Assembly: GCA_900550815.1 (NCBI GenBank) | Contig: URTW01000011.1 | Span: forward strand, 1 to 20,713 | DNA from: an uncultured Collinsella sp. | GTDB taxonomy: Bacteria > Actinomycetota > Coriobacteriia > Coriobacteriales > Coriobacteriaceae | Direction of reading: 5' to 3' | Length of the DNA stretch: 20,713 nucleotides | In this document: positions 7,737-15,221 of the stretch, piece after piece | Position numbering within the stretch: the first letter of the stretch is position 1 | How the letters are laid out: each line of letters starts with the position of its first letter | Program-made: the position numbers and the translations under genes | The notes under the pieces: model-generated | Told to the model about the DNA's origin: nothing | Database searches by the model: none | What the model saw: the letters and a program-made list of their open reading frames with translations, nothing else

Positions 7737-9025
7737 CTAGCAGATGCAGCCGTCGGCGAGCGTCTGCTTACCGCCGACAAACACATCGGTGGCACGACCG
7801 GTGAGCGTGCGGCCGGCGAAACCGGAGTTCTCGGCGCGCGACTCGTAACCGTCCTCGCCGACCGTCCAGGTGGCGGACGCGTCGAACACGGTCAGGTCGG
7901 CAACGGAGCCCGCCTTGACCTGAACCTGGTCGAGGCCCAGGATCTCACGCGGCTTGATAGCCATGAGCTCAACCATGCGGCCCATGCTCATCTTACCCGT
8001 GTTGACCAGCTCGGTGAGCACGAGCGACAGCGAGGTCTCGAGACCGATCATGCCAAAGGGCGCAAGCTCGAACTCGCGGGCCTTCTCCCACGGGGTGTGG
8101 GGAGCGTGATCGGTGACGATAACGTCGACGGTGCCGTCGATGACGCCCTGACGGATGGCCTCGGCATCCTCCTCGGTACGCAGCGGCGGGTTGACCTTGA
8201 GCGAGGTGTTGTAGGTCTCGTCCAGACGGTCGCGGGCAGGAACATGTGGGGCGGGGTGGCCTCGCAGGGAACCTGATCGCCAGCGGCCTTGCCGGCTCGC
8301 ACGATCTCCAGGCCATGGGCGGTGGAGATGTGCTGGATGTGCAGCTTGGCACCGGTCAGCTTGGCGATCTCGTTGGCGCGGGCGATCTGGAGCTCCTCGC
8401 CGGCAGCCGGCCAGCCCTCGAGGGCCAGACGGGTCGAGACCTTGCCCTCGTTGATCTGGCCGTGGCCGACCAAGTCCTCGTCCTGGCAGTGGCTCATAAA
8501 GACCTTGCCGAACATCTTGCCGTAGTCCATGCAACGACGGAGCATGCCCGCGCCCTGCACGCCGCGACCGTCGTCGGTGAAGGCGACGGCGCCGTGGGCG
8601 ACCATATCGCCCATCTCGGACATGGCCTCGCCCTTAAGACCGCGGGTCATGGCGCCCGACGGATAGACGCGGCAGTGACCGACCTCGGCAGCACGGGACT
8701 TTACGAACTCCACGACGGTACCGTTATCGGTGACGGGATCGGTGTTGGGCATGGAGCACACGCCGGTAAAGCCGCCCTTGGCAGCTGCGCGGGTACCGCT
8801 CTCGATGTCCTCTTTGACCTCGTAGCCGGGCTCGCGAAGGTGAACGTGCATATCCACCAGGCCGGGGACGAGGTACTTGCCGGAAAGGTCGCGGACCTCG
8901 GCTCCCTCGACGGCGAGATTCTCGCCGACCTCGGCGATCTTGTCGCCGTCAATCAGGACGTCAACGACACCGTCAAGCTCGACGGACGGGTCGACGACGT
9001 GGGCATTCTTAAGAAGCAAGGCCAT
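7737..9025 (-). pseudogene. pyrC: Dihydroorotase, frame broken by one missing base near 8236
   Basis: Dihydroorotase closes carbamoyl aspartate to dihydroorotate. The first part reads in one frame from the ATG at 9025 (GGAGG six bases upstream). It has the metal HVH at residues 60-62, TDDG near 151, SHCQD with H179, and LHIQHIS with H232. After CEATPPHMFL (residue 263, about 8237) the homology jumps to another frame, which continues LDETYNTSLKVNPPLRTEED, TDHAPHTPWEKA and an intact C-terminus. One extra base would restore a normal 429-residue enzyme. Just before the break the conserved TPHH reads TPPH. The start overlaps the pyrB stop by 17 bases. A real knock-out would require external pyrimidines; a local sequence error is at least as likely, since every other part of the gene is well conserved. 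Confidence 0.9.
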
Positions 9026-9953
9026 TATCGGCACCTCCAAGCAGCAGATACAGGATAGCCATACGCTCGCAGATACCGGCGTAGACCTGCTCCAGGATGA
9101 CGGAGCGTTGCGGGTGGTCGGCCATATAGGAGTCGAACTCGACGCCGCGGTTGATGGGGCCCGGGTGGCAGATGATCGCATCGGGCTTCATGAGCTTCTC
9201 GCGGTCCTTGGTCAGGCCGAAGAGCCTGTGGTACTCACGAATGGTCGGGAACGGTGCGCCCTCGAGGCGCTCCTGCTGCACGCGCAGCATGTAGACGACG
9301 TCCAGCTCGGGCAGGACGGAATCGAGATCACTCGTCACGTAGTCGCAGCCCAGGACCTCGGGTGCCGGAGGCAACAGCGTGCCGGGGGCGACGGCATAGG
9401 TCTCGCAGCCCATGATCTTAAGAGCGGGGATCAGCGAGCCGCAGACGCGGGAGTGCGCGATATCGCCGACGACGGCGACCTTCAGACCGTGGAAGTCACA
9501 CTTGTGCTCCCAGATGGTGTACAGGTCGAGCAGGGCCTGCGTGGGATGGTTGTGCTTGCCGTCACCGGCGCAGATGACGCTCGCGGGCGAGTTCTGCGTG
9601 ACGATGTAGGGAGCACCGGCGTGCTTATCGCGCACGACGATGCAGTCGATCTTATAGGCGTTGAGGGTCTCGACGGTGTCGACGAGGCTCTCGCCCTTGA
9701 CCGTGGAGGTCGAGGAGCCGCCAAAGTTGAGGCTGTCGGCCGAAAGACGCTTCTCGGCGAGCTCGAAGGAGCTGCGGGTGCGCGTCGAGGGCTCGTTGAA
9801 CATGTTGACGATGGTCTTGCCCTTGAGCGTGGGGACCTTCTTGATGGCACGCTCGTTGACCTCGGAGAACGCCTTGGCGGTCTCGAGGATGAGCTTGATG
9901 TCCTCTTCGGAGTACTCGGTAATGTCGATCAGGTGCTTATGGTTGAACGCCAC
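9009..9953 (-). CDS. pyrB: Aspartate carbamoyltransferase catalytic chain
   Basis: PyrB joins carbamoyl phosphate and aspartate, the committed step of pyrimidine synthesis. The 314-residue product has the carbamoyl phosphate motif STRTR at about 56-60. HPTQ lies at about 136-139. The aspartate-side segment CHPGPINRGVE is near residue 265, where the usual M of MHPGP is C. I prefer the GTG at 9953, where AGGTGA lies eight bases upstream. The in-frame GTG at 9965 sits inside the ribosome site itself, though automatic callers may choose it because it adds only four residues. No pyrI regulatory chain is present, consistent with Gram-positive control through PyrR instead. The gene overlaps pyrC by 17 bases. 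Confidence 0.95.
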   Translation of the reverse strand: MAFNHKHLIDITEYSEEDIKLILETAKAFSEVNERAIKKVPTLKGKTIVNMFNEPSTRTRSSFELAEKRLSADSLNFGGSSTSTVKGESLVDTVETLNAYKIDCIVVRDKHAGAPYIVTQNSPASVICAGDGKHNHPTQALLDLYTIWEHKCDFHGLKVAVVGDIAHSRVCGSLIPALKIMGCETYAVAPGTLLPPAPEVLGCDYVTSDLDSVLPELDVVYMLRVQQERLEGAPFPTIREYHRLFGLTKDREKLMKPDAIICHPGPINRGVEFDSYMADHPQRSVILEQVYAGICERMAILYLLLGGADNGLAS

Positions 9954-9957
9954 GGTA

Positions 9958-10554
<597 letters not shown>

Positions 10555-10581
10555 TCACATGTCTTGACTGCTGACACAGTC

Positions 10582-10620
10582 AAAAAAATAGATGCCCGAC
10601 CGCTTAAAGCGGACCAGACA
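10582..10620 (-). terminator. Attenuator terminator of the pyr leader
   Basis: On the minus strand TGTCTGG-(T)-CCGC (10620-10609) pairs with GCGG-TCGGGCA (10603-10593), followed within a few bases by seven thymines (10588-10582). It lies 40 bases before pyrR and so would stop transcription ahead of the whole operon. An alternative pairing described for the leader destroys its 3' arm. Confidence 0.8.
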
Positions 10621-10690
10621 CCCACAGGAAGGGCTGCTCTTTGGCAGCTATGTAATTCCATGTGGGTATCTCGTACCCCTTTAATGGTCA
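10593..10690 (-). promoter_or_regulatory. PyrR-type attenuation leader with competing RNA structures
   Basis: The minus-strand leader holds three elements. First, GACC-A-TTAAAG (10689-10679) can pair with CTTTAA-GC-GGTC (10609-10598), ten base pairs that would break the terminator. Second, a hairpin has outer stem ACCCACA/TGTGGGT, a GGAA/TTCC step and inner stem GCTGC/GCAGC closing the hexaloop CAAAGA (10667-10620). The loop matches the PyrR consensus CNGNGA except for one G-to-A. Third, GGGTA/TACCC forms a small stem that would cover the antiterminator's 5' side. Together these fit UMP-PyrR attenuation as in Bacillus; binding itself is inferred. Confidence 0.72.
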
Positions 10691-10696
10691 AGGGAT

Positions 10697-10702
10697 AGTG
10701 TA
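10697..10702 (-). promoter_or_regulatory. Possible -10 element of the pyr operon promoter
   Basis: TACACT on the minus strand would place the transcript start near 10690, just ahead of the antiterminator arm. No good -35 lies 16-18 bases upstream, so the call is tentative and rests mainly on position. Confidence 0.35.
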
Positions 10703-10795
10703 GCCAACCTCGAGCTTAATTGCGAGCATTAATACAGAGCAATCCGTAAACGGAGCCCAATGCTCAATAAACCTATATATATTTGTGGGACGAGC

Positions 10796-10824
10796 TTGAA
10801 AACGCACGCACGAGCTGGCATAAT
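10796..10824 (+). promoter_or_regulatory. Strong sigma-70-type promoter, distal promoter of rpmB or a small RNA
   Basis: TTGAAA (10796-10801), a 17-base spacer and CATAAT (10819-10824) preceded by TGG make a good promoter on the plus strand. A start near 10831 would give rpmB a leader of about 160 bases. I see no protein-coding gene with a ribosome site in that leader. Together with the neighbouring promoter calls, this is all I can identify in the divergent gap 10703-10993. Confidence 0.5.
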
Positions 10825-10930
10825 CCCCTCTGCTGCACGCAAATCGGATCTACGTCCAGGGCCGTGGCGTGAGCACTATCGCCAAAAGAGGAATATCTCT
10901 GTGTAGATTACGCACAGGGAGCTGCTTCTG

Positions 10931-10939
10931 TGCTATAGT
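10931..10939 (+). promoter_or_regulatory. Extended -10 promoter proximal to rpmB
   Basis: TGC followed by TATAGT gives an extended -10 box 55 bases before the rpmB start; no convincing -35 is present. The 3' arm of a six-base inverted repeat (GCACAG and CTGTGC around ten bases) overlaps the start of this promoter and could mark an operator. Confidence 0.45.
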
Positions 10940-10993
10940 TCAGGCTTGTTTGTTAACGCGACATGTTCGTTTGTCGCCCAAGGAGGGTCAGTT

Positions 10994-11182
10994 ATGTCCA
11001 AAGTTTGCGAAGTTTGCGGTAAGCACCCCGTTGCAGGTCGCTCCATCAGCCACTCTCACCGCGTCACCAACCGTAAGTTCCGCCCCAACATCCAGCGCGT
11101 CTACGTCGTCGTCGATGGTCACCGTCGCAAGATGAACGTTTGCTCCACCTGCCTCAAGTCCGGCAAGGTTGCGCGCTCCTAA
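10994..11182 (+). CDS. rpmB: 50S ribosomal protein L28, zinc-ribbon form
   Basis: L28 is a small protein of the large ribosomal subunit. The 62-residue product opens MSKVCEVCGKHP and continues with SHSHRVTNRKFRPN, hallmarks of the family. A CxxC near the N-terminus and a second CxxC near the C-terminus (CSTC) make it the zinc-binding (C+) version. Bacteria that also keep a C-minus copy use it in zinc starvation; none is seen here. The ATG at 10994 has a strong AGGAGG eight bases upstream; an in-frame ATG at 10946 would place that site inside the gene. It is transcribed alone and ends at the terminator at 11252. Confidence 0.97.
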   Translation: MSKVCEVCGKHPVAGRSISHSHRVTNRKFRPNIQRVYVVVDGHRRKMNVCSTCLKSGKVARS

Positions 11183-11251
11183 ATAAGGTCTTACCAACAA
11201 GTACCTCGGACTCTCCGGGTCAAAGACCTCGCGTTCATATAGAACTTACCA

Positions 11252-11284
11252 AAGGCGCCCTCCCCTACGGAGGGCGCCTTTTTT
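11252..11284 (+). terminator. Rho-independent terminator of rpmB
   Basis: AAGGCGCCCTCC (11252-11263) pairs perfectly with GGAGGGCGCCTT (11269-11280) around a five-base loop and runs into six thymines (11279-11284). The left repeat of the transposase element begins within a few bases of the T-tract. Confidence 0.93.
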
Positions 11285-11290
11285 CACTCA

Positions 11291-11337
11291 TTGGGGACAG
11301 ACTTACATGAGTGCTTTCACGCATTGGGGACAGACAT
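11291..11337 (+). repeat. Left inverted repeat of RAYT element
   Basis: The 47 bases match the reverse complement of 12285-12331 at 46 positions; the only difference is G at 11321. It holds two direct copies of TTGGGGACAGAC (11291 and 11324). Between them is a small hairpin, TGAGTG-CTTT-CACGCA, whose pairing is imperfect here and perfect in the right arm. The sequence CACTCA just outside (11285-11290) extends the repeat unit leftwards, giving a 33-base period. GGGGACAGAC repeats of this sort commonly accompany Y1 transposases. Confidence 0.9.
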
Positions 11338-11378
11338 GAAGCACGCATGCGGCGCACTGACTGGCTCCGGCCTCTGCC

Positions 11379-12155
11379 TCACGCAGCATCCTTCCAGCCT
11401 GCAGTTGCCTTGGTCACGCTTGTAGCGCCGATGCCGGTGATACGGGCAATTTGCTTGACCGTGAGATGCGCCCGCCTAAGCCTCAGCAGACACGCATCGC
11501 GTTCGGGGCGTGGCAGGGCTTTGAGCAGTGCAGGATCTATGCTCGGCAGAACTTCGCGCGCAACGGAAAGGGCCTCCTCATCGGGGATCCGCCGGCGTGG
11601 AAGAACCTCCATTGACCAGATGCGCCCGGCAACTTCCTCGAGATGCTCGCAATAGCAACGGGAGCCTCCGACAATATCGAGCATAGGGGCCGCATCACAG
11701 ATGTCAAAGGGATCATAGCCCAGCTGATACGCCTTATAGCTTGACCAGCGGTACGCATCGAGCGAGTCAAGCGCACCTTTCACGGGATTGAGATGAATAT
11801 AGTCGAGCAGCTGCACCGCCTGCGTGTCCGACTCAACCGCGACCCGCGAATAGCGATTGTCAAACAGATGTCCCGTTCTCCCCGTTTTCCCATTGAAATA
11901 CTTAGCATATGCCGTCAGCGCGCACTGCATTGCCTTTGAAAGGTTGTCAAATGGGTCATCAATCATCAAATGGAAGTGGTTGTCCATAAGGCACCAAGCT
12001 AACACCGCCACGTCATGGCGCGCAAACCTGTCCGAGATATCCGATAAGAAACGATAACGGTCGGAGTCATCTTCAAAAATAATCTGTTTGGAGTTGCCGC
12101 GGTCAAAGACGTGGTAATAGCCGGTGAGCGAAACGGCACGGGCGCATCGAGGCAT
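11379..12155 (-). CDS. REP-associated tyrosine (Y1/HUH) transposase
   Basis: The 258-residue product is an IS200-like single-strand transposase of the RAYT group. The HUH metal motif is HFH at residues 60-62 within WCLMDNHFHLM. The probable nucleophile is Tyr119 in LLDYIHLNPVKGAL. YHVFDRGNSKQIIF near the N-terminus is also typical. A C-terminal helix-turn-helix (LTVKQIARITGIGATSV, about 231-247) is appended, a feature of the longer RAYTs, and may bind the flanking repeats. The ATG at 12155 has AAGGAG six bases upstream. The gene appears intact. A possible TATAAA box lies about 75 bases upstream on the minus strand, with no clear -35. It faces opposite to rpmB and adhE. Confidence 0.92.
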   Translation of the reverse strand: MPRCARAVSLTGYYHVFDRGNSKQIIFEDDSDRYRFLSDISDRFARHDVAVLAWCLMDNHFHLMIDDPFDNLSKAMQCALTAYAKYFNGKTGRTGHLFDNRYSRVAVESDTQAVQLLDYIHLNPVKGALDSLDAYRWSSYKAYQLGYDPFDICDAAPMLDIVGGSRCYCEHLEEVAGRIWSMEVLPRRRIPDEEALSVAREVLPSIDPALLKALPRPERDACLLRLRRAHLTVKQIARITGIGATSVTKATAGWKDAA

Positions 12156-12284
12156 AAATCTCTCCTTTCAAAACTGAACAGGCAACACCTAAAAGGAGAG
12201 AAGGAACGCGAAATGCTGAGCCTGTGATCTATTTATATCCAATGAGCGGCAAAAACAGGCCCAGAACGGCAAAATGGCAAATCG

Positions 12285-12331
12285 ATGTCTGTCCCCAATG
12301 AGTGAAAGCACTCATGTAAGTCTGTCCCCAA
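12285..12331 (-). repeat. Right inverted repeat of RAYT element
   Basis: This is the mirror copy of the left repeat, matching at 46 of 47 positions. Its central hairpin TGAGTG/CACTCA with loop AAAG (plus-strand reading) is perfect. It again contains two copies of the GGGGACAGAC core, on the minus strand. Confidence 0.9.
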
Positions 12332-12366
12332 CGAGCGGGGCGGTGGAGCAGGCAAATAGTTTTAGT

Positions 12367-12396
12367 TAAAACGCTTCAGTTTATTGAAGCGTTTTA
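12367..12396 (+). promoter_or_regulatory. Perfect 12-bp inverted repeat upstream of adhE
   Basis: TAAAACGCTTCA (12367-12378) is followed after six bases by its exact reverse complement (12385-12396). It is about 50 bases upstream of the likely adhE -10. No T-tract follows in either direction, so a terminator is unlikely. An operator for an adhE regulator is the simplest reading. It does not fit the Rex consensus TTGTGAAnnnnTTCACAA. Confidence 0.5.
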
Positions 12397-12442
12397 GTGT
12401 GCCTTTTACGGGAATCTTACCGTTCACCGAATAATTTCTTGC

Positions 12443-12448
12443 TATCAT
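12443..12448 (+). promoter_or_regulatory. Probable -10 box of adhE
   Basis: TATCAT preceded by TTGC (an extended -10) lies 40 bases before the adhE start. The -35 region is poor, which is compatible with activator control. Confidence 0.45.
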
Positions 12449-12488
12449 GCAAGACGTAGGGTAAATCTCCGATCGCAAGGAGACACAA

Positions 12489-15133
12489 ATGGTGAAAAAG
12501 TCACCGGAAAACACTACTCCCGCAATTGTGGACAACGTAGAGGCGCTTGAGGCTAAGCTCGCTCAGATGCGAGAGGCCCAGGCGCTTTTTGCTACGTACA
12601 CGCAGGAGCAGGTCGACAAGATCTTCTATGAGGCCGCCATGGCCGCCAACAAGGCTCGTATCCCGTTGGCGAAGATGGCCATCGAGGAGACCGGCCGCGG
12701 CGTTCTTGAGGACAAGGTCATCAAGAACCACTACGCCGCAGAGTACATCTACAACGCTTACAAGAACACCAAGACCTGTGGTGTCCTGGAGCGCGACGAG
12801 GCTTACGGCATCACCAAGATCGCCGAGCCCATCGGCATCGTGGGCGCCGTCATCCCGACGACCAACCCCACCTCCACCGCGATCTTCAAGACGCTGATCT
12901 GCTTGAAGACCCGCAACGCCATCATCATCTCCCCGCACCCGGCTGCCGCCAAGTGCACCATCGCCGCCGCCAAGCTCGTGCTTGCCGCCGCCGTCAAGGC
13001 CGGCGCCCCCGAGGGCATCATCGGCTGGGTCGATGTTCCCTCCATCGAGCTGACCAACATGGTCATGCGCGACGTCGACATCATCCTCGCCACCGGTGGC
13101 CCGGGCATGGTCAAGGCCGCTTACTCCTCGGGCAAGCCCGCCCTGGGCGTTGGCGCCGGTAACACCCCGGTCGTCATCGACGACACCGCCGACGTGCTGC
13201 TCGCCGTCAACTCCATCATCCACTCCAAGACCTTCGACAACGGCATGATCTGCGCTTCCGAGCAGTCCGTGACCGTCATCGACACCATCTATGACCAGGT
13301 CAAGGCCGAGTTCCAGAAGCGCGGCTGCTGCTTCGTCAGGCAGGGAGCCGAGAGGCCCTGCGTGCCGCCATGTTCAAGAACGGCGCCCTCGATCACCGCA
13401 TCCCCGGCATGGCCGCTGCCAAGATCGCCGAGCTCGCCGGCATCGAGGTTCCCGCCAAGACCAAGATCCTGATCGCCGAGGTCACCTCCACCGACCCCGC
13501 CAAGGAGGAGTTCTCCCACGAGAAGCTCTCCCCGGTCCTGGCCATGTACCACGCCAAGGACTTCCAGGAGGCCGTCGACAAGGCCGAGCACCTCGTGCTC
13601 GCCGGTGGCCCGGGCCACACCGCCTCTCTGTACGTGCACCCCGCCCAGGCCGAGAAGATCAGCCTGTTCGAGCACGTCATGAAGGCCTGCCGTATCGTCA
13701 TCAACACCCCGTCCTCGCACGGCGGCATCGGTGACCTGTACAACTTTGGCATGAAGCCGTCTCTGACCCTGGGCTGCGGCTCCTGGGGCGGCAACTCCGT
13801 CTCCGAGAACGTTGGGGTGAAGCACTTGATCAACGTTAAGACTGTGGCCGAGCGCCGTGAGAATATGCTGTGGTTCCGCGCTCCCGAGAAGGTCTACTTC
13901 AAGAAGGGTTCCACGCCCGTCGCGCTCGACGAGCTTGGCAACGTCATGGGCAAGAAGCGCGCCTTCATCGTCACCGACCAGTTCCTCTTCAAGAATGGCA
14001 ACACCCGCGCCATCGAGGCCAAGCTCGACGAGATGGGCATCGCCCACGACTGCTTCTACGACGTCGAGCCCGATCCGTCGCTGCAGTGCGCACGTCGCGG
14101 CGCCAAGCAGATGGCTCTCTTTGAGCCGGACGTCATCATCGCCGTCGGCGGTGGCTCCGCTATGGACGCCGGCAAGATCATGTGGATGATGTACGAGCAC
14201 CCCGAGTGCAAGTTTGAGGACATGGCCATGGACTTCATGGATATCCGCAAGCGTATCTTCACCTTCCCCGAGATGGGCAAGAAGGCCTACTTCGTCGCCG
14301 TCCCGACCTCTTCGGGTACCGGCTCCGAGTGCACGCCGTTTGCCATCATCACCGACAAGGAGACCGGCATCAAGTGGCCGCTCGCCGACTACGCGCTGCT
14401 CCCCAACATGGCTATCGTCGACGCCGACAATTGCATGACCGCCCCGCGCGGCCTGACCGCTGCCTCCGGCATCGACGTCATGACCCACGCCATCGAGTCC
14501 TACGTCTCCATCATGGCTTCCGACTACACCAAGGGCCTCTCCGAGCGCGCTGCCAAGCTCGTCTTCGAGAACCTGCCCTCCAGCTTCACGAACGGCGCCA
14601 AGGCCCCGCACGCCCGCGAGGAGATGCACAACGCCTCCTGCATGGCCGGTATGGCCTTCGCCAACGCCTTCCTGGGCCTCAACCACTCCATGGCCCACAA
14701 GCTCGGCGCTTTCCATCACCTGCCCCACGGCCTCGCAAACGCCGTCATCCTGACCCGCGTCATGCGCTACAACGCCGCCGAGGCTCCCGTCAAGATGGGT
14801 ACTTTCTCTCAGTATCCTTACCCCAACGCGCTGCACAACTATGCCGAGATGGCCAAGTACTGCGGCATCGAGGGCAAGGACGACAAGGAGGTCTTCGAGA
14901 ACTTCATCACGAAGCTCGAGGAGCTCAAGGACTTCATCGGCGTCAAGAAGACCATCGCCGACTACGGTGTTGACGAGCAGTACTTCCTCGACACCCTCGA
15001 CGAGATGACCGAGCAGGCATTCAACGACCAGTGCACCGGCGCTAACCCGCGCTACCCGCTCATGAGCGAGATCAAGGAGCTCTACCTGGACGCCTACTAC
15101 GGCCGCGAGCCTCAGGACTACGCCGTCTGCTAG
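12489..15133 (+). pseudogene. adhE: Bifunctional acetaldehyde-CoA/alcohol dehydrogenase, frame broken near 13340-13353
   Basis: AdhE reduces acetyl-CoA to acetaldehyde and then ethanol, regenerating NAD+ in fermentation. The first frame starts at the ATG at 12489 (AAGGAG upstream). It gives the aldehyde dehydrogenase domain with the catalytic Cys at about residue 255 (NGMICASEQS), then RGCCFV. The next homologous residues, REALRAAMFKNGALDH, are in another frame that runs intact to 15133. That frame includes GGGSAMDAGKIMW, HAIESYVS and the iron-binding HSMAHKLGAFHHLPHG of the Fe-alcohol dehydrogenase domain. Restoring one base gives 881 residues, the normal AdhE length. Codons are strongly C-ending, as in a highly expressed gene, and both domains look under selection. 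So the break is either very recent or a sequence error. Confidence 0.92.
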
Positions 15134-15150
15134 TTTTAGCACGGTTTTTA

Positions 15151-15189
15151 ACGGCGGGGGTGCACGGGTGCTTCACACACCCCCGCCGT
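15151..15189 (+). terminator. GC-rich 12-bp hairpin after adhE
   Basis: ACGGCGGGGGTG pairs exactly with CACCCCCGCCGT around a 15-base loop, 18 bases after the adhE stop. A run of thymines does not follow, so termination may be partial, letting some transcripts reach the kinase-like gene 33 bases later. Confidence 0.55.
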
Positions 15190-15221
15190 CGCTTCTATCG
15201 CATCGTTGAAAGGATGCAACC

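Larger units (their letters stand above)
11291..12331 (-). mobile_element. RAYT-type element: Y1 transposase between near-identical inverted repeats
   Basis: The element comprises a single HUH transposase gene flanked on both sides by 47-base inverted repeats that differ at one base. Such near-identity suggests recent arrival or maintained selection on the ends. It lies between the rpmB terminator and the adhE regulatory region and interrupts neither gene. I see no target-site duplication, which is expected for HUH enzymes. It carries no cargo gene. Confidence 0.8.

Noticed and set aside
10869..11135. Plus-strand frame overlapping the rpmB start
   Set aside because: It has a GTG start without a ribosome site, no homology, and overlaps L28 in a different frame.
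11291..12331. Repeats read as a CRISPR array
   Set aside because: There are only four cores in two inverted pairs with identical spacers and a transposase between them; no cas gene is present.
12367..12396. Rex or catabolite (cre) operator at the adhE dyad
   Set aside because: The bases fit neither TTGTGAA-N4-TTCACAA nor the cre pattern; only the symmetry is certain.
13289..15142. Minus-strand open frame of 617 codons opposite adhE
   Set aside because: It is low-complexity (Gly, Val, Leu, Asp, His), has no ribosome site, and is exactly antisense to a highly codon-biased gene.
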